Shown: piece by piece, positions 1 to 12,350 of the stretch
Layout of the letters: every line of letters begins with the position of its first letter
Position numbering within the stretch: the stretch's first letter is position 1
Translations under genes and position numbers: made by a program
The notes under the pieces: model-generated
What the model was told of the DNA's origin: nothing
Database searches by the model: none
What the model saw: the letters and a program-made list of their open reading frames with translations, nothing else
Source of the DNA: Anodontia alba
Taxonomy: Eukaryota > Mollusca > Bivalvia > Lucinida > Lucinidae
Reading direction: 5' to 3'
NCBI GenBank assembly: GCA_964016985.1
Contig: OZ024823.1
Span: 126,050,924 to 126,114,923 of the forward strand
DNA length: 64,000 bases

Positions 1-1300
1 TAACTATAGGGTTGATTAAGAGAAAATTACATGTAGTCTTTTATACCTTCTATAAATCAATGGTATGTTTGGTGTACTCATTTGAATTGCCTTAATGAAT
101 ACACACAAAGTATATTTTCACGATAAAATAGAAAAAAATCCCTAATAATCCCTAAAAAATTGTTTTCGTGAATTATCAGAAGTGTTTCTTAGGGACTCGA
201 AAAGGAGCTCGAACCAGCCATGGTAAACAGGCCAGTCATTGAAGTTTTACTAATGATTGAACTCTGCTAAATTTTTGTGGTAGATCATCAGCTTATGCAT
301 CGATCGGCAGTTAGAAATATAAAAATATTTGCAGTGTTGTTTCATATTACATGGTTTTGGATAAATTAGAACTGAAACTTGCTGGCCAACTGTAGTAGAT
401 GATACAGAAAAATGACCATAAATGGTAATTTTTCTATATAGTCTATTTGTTTTGAATTGGCTATAATTACAAGTTGTGCAGTGAACACAACTTTTGTCTG
501 GATCCTAACATAGTACATGTATAAAAGGAAAGCATTATGTCCATAGAGACAAAAATTGATTATGGAAAATCCTGATCATGATTATGTACTCATTTGCCTT
601 CAAAAATGAGTAATCACCGAGTAAATCCATTTACTGGCAAACCATTAACCCTTCTCTAGCTGAAAACCACATGCCCTGTCTTGGCAAACAGTATAGATCC
701 AGATCATTTGGCTTCTGAAGAAGCCAACTGACCTGGACCTGCACTGTTTGTCATTAAATATTTGAATTTCTATAAAAAATGCGGATCAAGTAGTCTGATT
801 GGCTGGAAATTAGAAGTGGGCATAGCATCTTAATTTATTCAGCATGGCACAGGTTAAGTTTTACTGTATTCTGTTTCAGGTCTCGCCAGTATTGCTGTAT
901 GCAGATGGTTTGACATAGAGCTACCTGAATCTGGGAATAATTCCAGCTTCAAAGAACATTTTAAACAGCAGATTTTTGATAGAAAAGAATTGAAAACAGT
1001 GGATGCAAAGACATTGGAGAATAAAGACAGATAAAAAATGCATAGCTCAAGATAAGGCACTATATTACCAAGAAAGTTTAGTACTTATTTTGCCACAAAA
1101 ACGTATATTGCGGGTACTCATTAGAAGTGCCTATCTTATATGCCTCTAAAGAGTGCCCACGTACACGATACAGGTTTTTTTGTGGAGAAATGAGGAAAAC
1201 TATGTCTGGATACACCGTCCTGTAGCTCTGGGATGTTTGATTGTCAGCATGAAGTATAAAGCAAAGAGTGTATAGCAAAGTATAAGATCAGAATGCACAG
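1..1300. other. Mostly anonymous AT-rich sequence with one MITE-like relic
   Basis: No convincing coding region. At about 60-240 a pair of inverted TGTACTCAT / ATGAATACACAC arms is followed by GGGACTCGAAAAGGAGCTCG and ATGGTAAAC. The same order of motifs (GTACTCAT arms, then GGGAGTCAAAAACGAGTTCG, then ATGGTAAAC) recurs at 58725-58880, so this is probably one decayed copy of that repeat. Around 1105-1165 another short GTACTCATTAGAAG / GAGTGCCCACGTAC inverted pair is seen. The rest I do not recognise. Confidence 0.4.
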
Positions 1301-1301
1301 G

Positions 1302-1600
1302 TGCCGGCCTCGGTGGTTCAGTTGGATGCGCCGTCCGACTGGAAACCAGGAGGTCGCGGGTTCAGCCCCTGCCGAGGTCGGGAACTTTCTTTCGTGGAGA
1401 GTAATCATGAAATATTTTCTACAGTCATTCTCTCCCTTCCGCTGATTCAAGAAGGGTTGTTGTCAGTTTCTGGCCAAAGAATGTGCACAAGACTGGTTAA
1501 CCGCTTAGAGGACTAAGCCTGCCCAGTAAACGTGTGGTTAGGAAAACATGACCCCATGGGGTTGACTGGGCCGTAAAACCTCAACACAAACAAAGCACAG
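1302..1600 (+). mobile_element. tRNA-derived SINE
   Basis: The first ~75 bases look like a degenerate tRNA with internal RNA polymerase III promoter: an A-box-like TGGTTCAGTTGG near 1312 and a B-box-like GGGTTCAGCCCC near 1358. The body carries CTTCCGCTGATTCAAGAAG, GTCAGTTTCTGGCCAAAG and CTAAGCCTGCCCAGTAAACG. The tail is GGGCCGTAAAACCTCAACAC followed by A-rich sequence. A second copy of the same body lies inverted at 12150-12350 with a different tRNA-like head. The degenerate head and repeated body argue against a functional tRNA gene. I did not find clear target site duplications. Confidence 0.75.
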
Positions 1601-1753
1601 ATGTGCAGGCCATATATACAATGCCTAGATAGAAAATCTGAAACACATGTAAGAATCCATAGACTACAAATGCTGTCCAAAGAAAGCATTCCTCATTTAC
1701 TTGCATAAGGTGGTGCAACATGTTTAGAGTTCTGTAGTCAACTATTTCTTTTT

Positions 1754-4168
1754 ATTAGCTCACCTGAGCAAAAGCTCAGGGTGAGCTATTGTCATCACCC
1801 TCTGTCCGTCGTCGTCCGTCGTCAACAATTTGTTTGTTAACACTCTAGATGTCACAGTTTTGACCCGATCTTGATGAAACTTGGTCAGAATGTTTGCCTC
1901 AGAGAAATATAGGTCAAGTTCAATACTGGGTAACTTGGGGTCAAAAACTAGGTCACCAGGTCAAATCAAAGGAAAAACGTTAACACTCTAGAGGTCACAG
2001 TTTTGAACCGATCTTGATGAAACTTGGTCAGAATGTTTGCCTCTGTGAAATCTAGGTCAAGTTTGATACTGGGTTACTTGGGGTCAAAATCTAGGTCACC
2101 AGGTCAAATCAATGGAAAAACTTAACACTCTAGAGGTCATAGTTTTGACCCAATCTTGATGAAACTTGCTCAAAATGTTTGCCTCTATTAAATCTAGTTC
2201 AAGTTCGAAACTGGGTCACTTGGGGTCAAAAACTAGGTCACCGGGCCAGATCAGCAGAAAACCTTGTTAACACTCTAGCGGTCACATTTTTGAAGCAATC
2301 ATCATGAATCCTCTTCAGTATGTTTGTCTTGATGATTTCTAGGTCAGATTTGAAACTAGGTCACTTGGGGTCGAAAACTAGGTCACAGGGCCAGATCAGC
2401 AGAAAACCTTGTTAACACTCTAGCGGTCACATTTTTGAAGCAGTCATCATGAATCTTGCTCAAAATGTTTGTCTTAATGATTTCTAGGTCAAGTTTGAAA
2501 CTGGGTCACTTGGAATCAAAAACTAGGTCACAGGGCCAAATCAGCAGAAAACCTTGTTAACACTGTAGCGGTCACCTTTTTCAAGCAGTCATCATGAATC
2601 TTGCACAATATGTTTGTCTTGATGATTTCTAGGTCAAGTTCGAAACTGGGTCACTCGGAGTCAAAAACTAGGTCACCGGTCCAAATCAGCAGAAAACCTT
2701 GTTAACACTCTAGCGGTCACATTTTTCAGGCAATCATCATGAATCTTGCTCAAAATGTTTGTCTTTATGATTTCTAGGTCAAGTTTGAAACTGGGTCACG
2801 TGGGGTCAAAAACTAGGCCACAAGGCCAAACCAGCAGAAAACCTTGTTAACACTCTAGCGATCACATTTTTGAAGCAGTCATTATGAATCTTGCTCAGAA
2901 TCTTTGTCTGAATGAATTCTAGGTCAGATTCCAAACTGGGTCACCTGGGGCCAAAAACTAGGTCTTCTGGCCAAATCAGTGGAAAATCTTGTTATCACTC
3001 TAGGAGTCGCATTTTTGAAGCAATCATCATAAATCTTGCTCAAAATGTTTGTCTTGATGATTTTTAGGTTAAGTTTGAAACTGGTTCACTTGGAGTCAAA
3101 AAGTAGGTCACCGGGCCAAATCAGCAGAAAACTGTTAACACTCTAGCAGTCACATTTTTTTAAGCAATCATCATGAATCTTGCTAAAAATGTTTGTCTTG
3201 ATGATTTTTAGGTCAGGTTTGAAACTGGGTCACCTGGAGTCAAAAACTAGGTCACTGGGACAGATCAGCGGAAAACCTTGTTAACACTCTAGGGGTCACA
3301 TTTTTCAAGCAATCATCATGAATCTTGCTCAACATGTTTGTCTTGATGATTTCTAGGTCAGGTTTGAAACTGGGTCACTTGGGGTCAAAAACTAGGTCAC
3401 CAGGCCAAATCAGCAGATAACCTTGTTAACACTCTAGCGGTCACATATTTGAAGCAATCATCAAGAATCTTGCTCAAAATGTTTGTCTTGATGATTTCTA
3501 GGTCAAGTTCAAAACTAGGTCACATGGAGTCAAAAACTAGGTCACAGGGCCAAATTAGCAGAAAACTGTTAACACTCCAGAGGTCACATTTTTGAAATAA
3601 TTATCATAAATATTGCTCAAAATGTTTGTCTATATGATTTCTAGGTCTTGTTTAAAACTGGGTCACTTGATATCAGAGAACTAGTTCACCTGGCCAAATC
3701 AAAGGAAAACCTTGTTGGTGCTCTAAAGTCACATTTTTGAAGTGATCATCATGATTCTTGCTCAAAATGTTTGTCTTGATGATTTCAAGGTGATGTATAG
3801 TTTTCTGTCCAGTGACTCTCTTAAGTTTTTCAGTTTAGGTCAGTTTCTCAGTAATTATTGGTTCAACAGAGTGATATTTGGTATTTATGAAGTGTTTGTG
3901 TTTAGGTCAGTTTCTCAGTAACTATTGCTCCTACAGCCAGTGATACTTAGTACATACATACATCTTAGCATGGCCTCTTGAGTGCAGTCATCCATATTTG
4001 ACCTTGACTTTTATTTCACAGTCCATTAGACATGCTACATTGTCTTACTTGTTAATATAATCATTTTGAACTTTGATCAGAATGTTTGCCTTGATCAGTT
4101 CTAGATCAGGTTCTCAAAGTGCTTTGTTGCTCAGGTGAGCATTACAGGGCCATCATGGCCCTCTTGTT
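1754..4168 (+). mobile_element. HINE-like element 1 (minisatellite core ~143 bp)
   Basis: The head is TTAGCTCACCTGAGC, a hairpin (GCTCAGGGTGAGC follows), then TGTCCGTCGTCGTCCGTCG. The core is about 14 tandem units of roughly 143 bp, each with GTTAACACTCTAG, CTTGCTCAAAATGTTTG and CAAAAACTAGGTCAC. The tail is GCTCAGGTGAGC, then the palindrome GGGCC-ATCAT-GGCCC, then CTCTTG. Sub-terminal inverted repeats, a short palindrome near the 3' end, an internal minisatellite and no duplicated target fit Helentron-associated non-autonomous elements. No replicase or helicase is present, so the class is inferred from structure alone. Confidence 0.65.
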
Positions 4169-4375
4169 TAAAACAGAAATCTAAGCTCCAGATAAGGCAG
4201 GGCTGTGGAAGTACCACGCACTGCATGTCCAACTTATCAGTTTCCCAGAAGACAAGTAAGAATTTTCAGTTTACTTGTCCGCAAAAAGGACTACATAATT
4301 CTAGCTGAGATGTGTATCCAGATTATCATCACGGAAACATGCCTATATAAATTTGATCCCCTTCAACCCCACTTT

Positions 4376-4666
4376 GGGGGGTGGTCGGGTGGTGCGAAGG
4401 TGCTGTGTATCTTACATCACTGGGGCGTCCAACTGATATTGGTTTACAGTTGGGCAAGGCCTGCTATCCTTGTAGTGGGTAAGTGTAGAGGGGGAATGTT
4501 TTATTTCTTCTGTTTCTTCACTTTCATTCCTGTTCCTCTTTCTTCCCTGTCCCTCTCTTTCATCTCCTCTACTCTCTCTTCTATCTCTTTTCTCCCTTTT
4601 TCTGGGAGACGACACAAAATGACCCTCAAGGGTTGACGTGTCGTTAAACCCCAACACAATCAAAAT
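4376..4666 (+). mobile_element. SINE-like retroposon with 12-bp target duplication
   Basis: A 291-bp insert is flanked by direct copies of CAACCCCACTTT at 4364-4375 and 4667-4678, inside the MITE. Its middle is pyrimidine-rich (CTTTCATTCCTGTTCC and similar) and its end is GGGTTGACGTGTCGTTAAAC plus CCCAACACAATC. A second copy lies inverted at about 27207-27465. I cannot identify the origin of the head; A and B boxes are not clear. The tail resembles that of the tRNA-SINE at 1302, suggesting the same LINE machinery. Confidence 0.7.
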
Positions 4667-4725
4667 CAACCCCACTTTTATATAGTAAAACTGGGGTTTA
4701 CAGGGGTGTACATTATTTTTCTTAT

Positions 4726-6548
4726 TAGGTCTCCTGAGCACAAAGTGCTCATGGTGAGCTATTGTGGTCAGTCAATGTCCGTCGTCCGTCGTGCGGCGTC
4801 AACAATTGCTTTAAAAGCCTACTCCTCCTACACCCCTGGGCCAATTGACTTGATACTTGGTAAGAAGCATCGGGGTGACGTGTAGATCAAAAATAGCTAA
4901 AATCGTTCCGATCGGAAATCCAAGATGGCCGCCATCTTGAAAATCTATTTTTCGCTTCTTCTACTGAACCGAAAGGCCAATTGACTCCAAACTTGCTAGG
5001 AACCATCAGGGTGACTTGAAGATCAAAAATAGCTAAAATCGTGCCGATTAGAAATCCAAGATGGCCGCCATGGCCGCCATCTTGAAAATCTTTTTTTCGC
5101 TTCTTCTTCTGAACAGAAAGGCCAGTTGACTCAACACTTGCTAGGAAGCATCAGGGTGATTTGTAGATCAAAAATAGCTAAAATCGTGCCTATCCGAAAT
5201 CCAAGATGGCCGCCATGGCAGCCATCTTGAAAATCTATTTTTCACTTCTTCTCCTGAACCGAAGGGCCAGTCGACTCCAAACCTGCTAGGAAGCATCAGG
5301 GTGACTTGTAGATCAAAAGTAGTTAATCGTGCCGATCGGAAATGCAAGATGTCCGCCATGGCGGCCATCTTGAAAATCTATTTTTTTCTTCTTCTCCTGA
5401 ACCGAAAGGCCAATTGACTCCAAACTTGCTAGGAAGCATCAGGATGACTTGTAGATCAAAAATAGCTAAAATCGCGCTGATCGGAAATCCAAGATGGCCG
5501 CCATGGCCGCCATCTTGAAAATCTATTTTTCGCTTCTACTCCTTAACCCAAAAGCCAATTGACTCCAAACTTGGTTGGAGGCATTGGGGTGACTTATAGA
5601 TCAAAATTAGCTAAAATCGTGCCTGTCGGAAATCCAAGATGACTGCCATGGCAGCCATCTTGAAAATCTATTTTTCGCTTCTTCTCCTGAACCGAAAGGC
5701 CAGTTGACTCCAAACTTGGTAGGAAGCATCGGAATGTCTTGTAGATAAAAAATAGCTAAAATCATGCCGATCGTAAAACCAGGAAGGGCGCCATTGCAGC
5801 CATCTTGAAAATCTATTTTTCGCTTCTTCTCCTGAACCGAAAGGCCAGTTGACTCGAAACTTGGTAGGAAGCATTTGGGTGACTTGTAGATCAAAAATAG
5901 CTAAAATCATGCCGATCGTAAATCCAAGATGGCCGCCACAGCGGCTATCTTGAAAAATTATTTTTGGCTTCTTCTCCTAAACCCAAAAGTCACTTGACTA
6001 GAAAGTTAGTAGGGAGCATCAGGGTGATTTGTAGATCAAATATAGCTAAAATCTTTCTAATCAGAAATCCGAGATGGCCACCATGGCCGCCATCTTGAAA
6101 ATCTATATTAAGCTTCTTCTCCTGCACCTAAAGGCCAATTGACTCCAAACTTCGTAGTAGACATTGGGGTGACTTGTAGATCAAAAATAGCTAAAATCGT
6201 GCCAATCGAATATCCAAGATGGCCGCCATGACAGCCATCTTGAAAATCTATTTTTCGCCTCTTCTGATGAACTGAAAGGCCAGTTGAAACTTGGTAGGAA
6301 GCATTTTGGGTGACTCGTAGATCAAAAATAGCTAAAATCGTGCCGCTTATAAATCCAAGCTGGCTGCCATTTAGAGTTTGTTCAAATGATCACGCTCAAT
6401 TGACTGGCATGCCATATATCTTCTTCTTCAAAATAAAGAACTGCTTAAATGATGATCTTTGACAGGATTGGAAAAATGTTGTATAACATCTGCATATCTG
6501 CAGTGGCTATGTCACTCAGGTGAGCGACCCGTGGCCGGTGGGCCTCTT
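4726..6548 (+). mobile_element. HINE-like element 2 (minisatellite core ~145 bp)
   Basis: The head is TTAGGTCTCCTGAGC with a GCTCATGGTGAGC hairpin partner and GTCCGTCGTCCGTCG. The core has about 11 units of 136-147 bp, each with CCAAGATGGCCGCC..CATCTTGAAAATC and GATCAAAAATAGCTAAAATC. The tail is CACTCAGGTGAGCG, GGCCGGTGGGCC and CTCTTTG. It interrupts the 4327-6732 MITE between T residues of its CTTATTTCTGCTC segment with no evident target duplication. Confidence 0.65.
4919..6370. promoter_or_regulatory. Tandem YY1-like motif pairs (speculative)
   Basis: Each minisatellite unit of element 2 contains AAGATGGCCGCC and its inverse GGCGGCCATCTTG close together, for example at about 5057-5085 and 5489-5517. 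AAGATGGC(G/C)GC is close to the established YY1 consensus, so there are up to about 20 candidate sites in both orientations. Function in the source organism is not shown; the motif could be a by-product of repeat amplification. Confidence 0.25.
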
Positions 6549-6749
6549 TGTTTTGCTAAATAACATAGATTGTGGGTACTCATTAGAACCGCCTCGCGGA
6601 GGTGGTTCTAACGAGTACCCACAATCTATGTTTTGAGCAGAAATACCAAAAATATCGGAGTTTTTATCTGAAAATTTTTGAGCTTTTGGAGGTGAAATCT
6701 TCTACTATTTGAATAGGCATGTTTTCGTAATGGAGCTATGTACTTTTCT

Positions 6750-6850
6750 TATTTCTCAAAGAAAACATATGTTGTGATTACTCATTAGGAGCACCTCACT
6801 GTGGTGCTTCCAGTGAGTACCCATAACATATTTTCTTTGAGAACCAGGAA
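6750..6850. repeat. Palindromic MITE-like hairpin
   Basis: Inverted arms TTTCTCAAAGAAAACATATG and, on the other side, CATATTTTCTTTGAGAA enclose GAGCACCTCACTGTGGTGC. A relative lies at about 17255-17345 (TTATTTCTTCACAAAAACAT .. ATGTTTTCATTGAGAAATAA). Confidence 0.6.
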
Positions 6851-8744
6851 AATGTCAATTTTCGAGCAAGTAATGTGTTGTTGGACAAGTTGATTTTTAC
6901 TTGTCTGTGGACAAGTAACACAATTTTGTAATTCCACAACTCTGGATAAGGGGCTTTTTTTTTCAACTAAAAATCTTTGATATTTTTAGCTCACCTGAGG
7001 TAATGTTATCACTTTTTGTCCGTCGTGCGTGCGTGCGTCTGTCCAGCTGTGCGTCCATCCATAAACATTTTCAAACGACTTCTCCTCTGAAGCTGCTGAG
7101 CCAATTTTACACAAATTTCGTATGGAGCCCTCTTAGGTTGGGAGAAAGAAAGATTGCTAAATTGGTCGTGGTCATTGACCAAGATGGCCCCCATGCCCAT
7201 ATATGGTAAAAACCTTTAAAAATCTTCTTCTCCAGAACCGAGGAAGCCTTGGGGCTGAATGTTTGCATAAATCATCGAGGACAAGAGGTCTACCAAAGTT
7301 GCTATTAAAAATAATTGTTGTACATTGACGTTTGATCTTTTTGCAGTGGGATCGTAAATTTCCCTATGCATTGGTATGGGCCCCATACATTTGTATGGGA
7401 AAATGTTGAGAATTTCAAACGACTTCTTCTCTGAAACCTTTAAAAATTTTCTTCTCCAGAACCGAGGATGCCTTGGGGCTGAATCTTTGCATAAATCATC
7501 TGGGACAAGAGGTCTATCAAAGTTGCTAAAATAATTGTTGTACATTGGCGTTTGATTTTTTTACAGTGAGGTCAAGTTTATTTCCCTGTGCATTTGTATG
7601 GGAAAAATGTTGAGAATTTCAAACAACTTCTTCTCGGAAGTCTTTGGGCCAGTGTTGTTCAAATTTCATGTGGAGCCTCCTTAGGTTGGGTGAATGAAAG
7701 ATTGCTAAAATGGTCATGGTCCATTGACCAAGATGGCCGCCATACCCATATACGGTAAAAACCTTCAAAAAGCTTCTCCTCCAGAACAGAGGATGCTTTG
7801 GGGCTGAATCTTTGCACAAATCATCAGGGACGGGAGGTCTACCAAAATTGCTAATATAATGGTAATACATTGAAATTTTACCTTTTCACAACGAAGTCAA
7901 GTTTGCTTCCCTATGTATTTGTATGGACACCATACATTTGTATGGGAAAAATATTGAGAATTTCAAACAACTTCTCTTCTGAAGCCTCTGGGCCAGTGTT
8001 GCTCAAATTTTATGTTAAGCCTCCTTAGGTTGGGGAAGCGAAAGATTGATAAAAAGGTCGCGGTCCATTGACCAAGATGACTGCCATGCCCATATATGGT
8101 AAAAACCTTTAATAAGCCTTTCCAGAACCAAATAAGCCCTGGGGCCATATCTGCACAAATCCTGAGGACAGAAGATCTAACAAAATTGCTAAAATGATGG
8201 TCCTACATTGACGTTTTACCTTTTTATGGCAAGGTCAAATTTGCTTCCCCATGCATTTGTATGGGCTCTATATATTTATATGGGAAAAATGTTGAGAATT
8301 AATATTTTGGATATCTCCATAATCCAGTTAAATGAAAATTGATGGTGAGCATTAGGGCACTTATGAGACACAAAATAGCTAAATTTGCTGGTAGAAAATC
8401 CAAGATGACCACCACAGCCGCCATCTTGAAAATCAATTTTCGACATCCCTTCTCACATCTTCGATCACTCTGAGCCGAAACTTGCTCTTTAGCAATAGGA
8501 TGACTTCTGGATCAAAACAAGCTAAAATTGTGTCAATCTAAAATCCAAGATGGCCACAATGGTTCTGCTCTATTGAACAAGATGGCTGCCAGGGCTTAAA
8601 AACAGGTTCAAACCACATCTCGTCCTTGGCCAATGGCCTGTTTCGAAATATTTGCACAGAAGTGTTCCACCAATGGCCCTCAACCAAAACTACTAAAGTG
8701 TTCTGACATATTCCATGATGTGTTATTTTACTGAAGTTCAAATA

Positions 8745-9060
8745 CAGTTGACTTTCATTATCTCGAACTCGCTTATCTCGAATAACCGCTTATCTTGAAG
8801 TCAAAATCTGGTCCCTGTCTAAACATGAAAATCTAACAACAGGTAAAAAATATTGTGGAAAAGAGAAATTGCTCCTTTTCCACAATATTTTCAATATACA
8901 TGTATCTCTAAATTCAAGAGTCCAATTCATATATATTTATTAAATGTGATTAATCGAATTATTTTTTTCCCTGAACTATGCAAATCTGATATGTCGAGGT
9001 ACGGATATCTCGAAGTATTTCAGAGAGTCCCTTAGAATTCGAGATAACGAGAGTAGACTG
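8745..9060. mobile_element. Tigger/pogo-like MITE, copy 1
   Basis: The termini CAGTTGACTTTCATTATCTC and GAGATAACGAGAGTAGACTG are inverted repeats, flanked by TA on both sides (8743-8744, 9061-9062), the target duplication of Tc1/mariner-pogo elements. The interior holds ACCGCTTATCTTGAAG and GATATCTCGAAGTATTTCAG. Other copies are at 54423-54751, 59093-59386 and 63845 to the window end. No transposase remains, so it is non-autonomous. Confidence 0.8.
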
Positions 9061-9062
9061 TA

Positions 9063-9193
9063 TTTAGGTTTGAGGCAGCTATGGAATAATTGTAAACTAT
9101 GTGTATTTACTTTAGAAAAATAATAAATAAATAAAAAACTTTCAATTTTATATTTCTTTTTTCAGTTTATTTGTAGTTTATTCACAGTGCATG

Positions 9194-9232
<39 letters not shown>

Positions 9233-9593
9233 ACAAATTATATGCAAAATTTGCAAATGAATTTATATTGCTTCTAAAGTACTTCTCAATTATATGAATT
9301 ACCCCTGATAGGGCCCCACCTAGAGGGACTTAATATCCTTATAATCACTTCATAATCACTTAGATAAGATAAGCCTTTGATGTGTGCCCTGTTATCAGGA
9401 CTGTATATTGGGGTTGACCATGAGAGGGGGTTCTAGCCAAAGAAGGAAAAAATGTGTCTTTAAACTTCTTCTCCTTGGCTAGTGTCCTGATTTCAAAATG
9501 ATTTCACAGAAATGTTCCTCTTATCCCCCTTTACCAAAACTGCCAAAATGGTTCTGCTCTGCTGAACAAAATGGTCACCAGAGCTAAAAATAG
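9063..9593. other. A-rich spacer and core remnant of element 3
   Basis: There is a ~36-base A run at 9194-9229. From about 9440 the sequence resembles minisatellite cores of the neighbouring elements (TTCTTCTCCTTGG, ATGTTCCTCTTAT). No coding signal is seen. Confidence 0.5.
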
Positions 9594-12149
9594 AACAAGA
9601 GGCCCACGGGCCACGGCTCGCTCACCTGAGTGACATAGCCACTGCAGATATGCAGATGCTATGCAACATTTTTCCAATCCTATCATCACAACTAATGGAA
9701 AGATCATCATTTGAGCAGTTCTTAGTTTTGAAGAAGAATATATGGGCCTGACAGTCAATGGAGCGTGATCATTTGAATAAACTATCAATCACATTTCAAC
9801 AGTAGGATCAATGTGAAATTTGGTGGAAATTGGCAAAGTTGTTTCTGAAGAATCATGATTTTATACTTGTAAACAGTACAGTGGCAGAGAAATATAACAA
9901 ACATAATCAAGATGACGGCCGTCTTAGATTTCCAATCAGAACGACTTTAGCTACTGCTGATCTACAAGTCACTTCGATACTTCCAATATAAATGTATATG
10001 GCCCATACAAATGCATGGGGAAGCAAATTTGACCTTGGAGATAAAAAGGTCAAACGTCAACATAGAACCTCATTATAGCAATTATGGTAGATCTCCTGTC
10101 CCCCATAATTTGTGCGAAGATTAGGGCCCAGGGCGTATTTGTTTTGGAGAAGATTTTTAAAGTTTTTTTACCATATATGGGCATGGCAGCCATTTTGATA
10201 AATGGAACGCGTACATTTTAGCAACCTTTCGTTCTCCTGCCCAAAGAGGCTCTGCATGATATTTGAGCAAAACTTGCCCAGAGGCTTCAGAGGAGAAGTC
10301 ATTTGAAATTATCAACAAATGTTTTGGACCCATACAAATGCATACAGAAGCAAACTTGACCGATGATATATGCAAAGATTCAGCCATAAGGCATCCTCGT
10401 TTCTGGAAAAGAAGATTTTTAAAGGTTTTTACCATATATGGGCATGGCGGCCATCTTGGTCAATGGACCAAAAATATTTCAGCAATCTTTCATTTCCCTG
10501 CACCAGGGAGGCTCCAAATGAAATTTGAGCAACATTGGCCCAGAGGCACTAGAGGAAAAGTCATTTGTAATTTTCAACATTTTTCCCCATACAAATCCAT
10601 AGGAAAGCAAACTTTACCTCGCCGTAAAGAGGTCAAATGCCAATGTACAACCATTATTTTAGCTATTTCTATAGACCTCCCGTTCCTGATAAGGATGGGC
10701 TGAAGATATGCATATTGTTTTTTTTTTCAGAATCTTGGAATTATTTTTTATCGCTTTTATTGCTTTAAGTTTTTAACTTAGACTTTTTTTTTTTTTTTTT
10801 TTTTTAGAGTTATGAAATATGTTTATTGCTTCTCTTCATGTTTAACTTAGATTGTTTTCAACCTTTATACAACAGAAGTGCATAGGGAATATGTCGCTGT
10901 GGCGGGGCATGGTGCATGGCTTGCAGTTTTATTTTCCCATACAAATGCATAGGAGAGCAAACTTGACATAACCGTAAAAGGTCAAATATCAGTGTATGAC
11001 CATTTATTTTAACAATTTTGGTAGACCCCCAGTCCCTGATGATTTATGCAAAGACTCAGCCCCAAGGCATCGTCGGTTATGGAGAAGAAGATTTTTAGCT
11101 CACCTGAGCCGAAGGCTCAAGCATGCCTGATAAACTATCACAGGTACCTCCGCGGAGGTACCGATTAAATGATTGTGACAGATATCCGGAGCTACCTGTG
11201 ATGGTCAAAAACTAGACATAAAAATATAGGTGTTCGTCTTTTTTGATAAAATACACAATAACCAGAAAATCGAACAGTGCTATTCGACCCTTATAAGCAT
11301 AAAGTTTTGTCATGTCATATCCCCCAGAACTTTCCATATTTACCAAAGATACGACCTTCGAAGTGGCTTCGAAGTCAGCCCGAAGTACTCGAAACAGAAA
11401 AAGACCGATCGTTGTTGGTTCTAAAAGCGGATATCTTGCATACAAATCTGTTTATCTTGGTGCACAGATGTAAAGTAAACCTGTTTGCCTGAATACAGAT
11501 ATCGATAAACTCCAAATAAGGCTGGATTCTTCAAAAAAAAAAAAAACTGGAGGTACCTGTGACGTCGTGGAGGTGCCTGTGATGTAAAGAAATATAGTAA
11601 AAATCTGAAGAGTTATTGCAGCTGCAAATGTTGATATAATTCTTTTCTAGATCACTGCCTGGAAAGAATCATTCATTCAGCGTCGCAATAAGCTATCATA
11701 ATGTGTATGTCATGAATTTCTATGTAAAAATTATAAAACGTAATCTTAAAGAATTATTGGTGCTTTTGAGTTAGATTGTCATAGAATGCTCACTGAAGTA
11801 AGACTTTTTTTTTCTTGAATGGTGATGACTGTAATCGGGAGGTGCTGCCTGTTCGTCATTCCAACTCGTAGAAAATTGTCTTTGCTAAATCTATCACACG
11901 CCACGCCAGCCACACATATTGTGTACCAAAAGTATAAAAAAAATGCCGATGCCTGTCACCGTAAATTATAATGCAATTTGAGCATTACCGGAACACGTAA
12001 AATAACCTACGTTGTCGACACTTTTGGTAACTCGTTTGCGTATTGCTCGCATATGTCGTATGACGCTTGCTGTATGTGTTGTTGTAGTTATGTTGTTTTG
12101 TTTCTTTACGTCCTCTGTAAATAACTAAAATCATGTCGGGACTATCAGT

Positions 12150-12350
12150 TAACCTTACCACACTTTTTCTGGGCAGGCTTAGACCTCCTAAGGGGTTGAC
12201 CGGTAATAAGTGAACATACTTTCGTCAGTAACTGACAATTGCCTTTCTTGAATCAGCGGAAGGAAAAAGAAAAATAAGTGGGGACCTCTGGCTCTTGAGT
12301 TAGACGCTCTTCCGACTGCGCTACGCGGCCTGGCTCGCCGTTTATGTTAA
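12150..12350 (-). mobile_element. tRNA-derived SINE in the loop of the fold-back element
   Basis: Read on the minus strand it starts GGCCGCGTAGCGCAGTCGGA (A-box-like) and has GAGCCAGAGGTCC. It continues with CTTCCGCTGATTCAAGAAA and TCTAAGCCTGCCCAG, the body shared with the SINE at 1302. It occupies the loop, so the fold-back element may have carried it when transposing, or it inserted later. Confidence 0.65.

Larger units (their letters stand above)
4327..6732. mobile_element. Palindromic MITE split by two insertions
   Basis: The ends are CATCACGGAAACATGCCTAT and, inverted, GAATAGGCATGTTTTCGTAATG, as in intact ~280-bp copies at 61923-62201 and 63266-63542. Relative to those copies it is inverted and interrupted twice: by a SINE-like retroposon (4376-4666) and by HINE-like element 2 (4726-6548). 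The central palindrome GGGTACTCATTAGAACCGCC / GGTGGTTCTAACGAGTACCC is at about 6570-6630. Removing the insertions recovers the order seen in the intact copies. Confidence 0.7.

Noticed and set aside
1302..1376. Functional tRNA gene
   Set aside because: The stems are imperfect, and the sequence continues into a body shared with the SINE at 12150; it is a SINE head.
4412..4741. 109-codon Arg/Glu-rich open frame on the minus strand
   Set aside because: It is the antisense of the pyrimidine-rich middle of a SINE-like insert; composition explains it.
10263..10703. 146-codon open frame on the plus strand
   Set aside because: It lies wholly in minisatellite core units of element 4 and repeats their words; no protein family signal.
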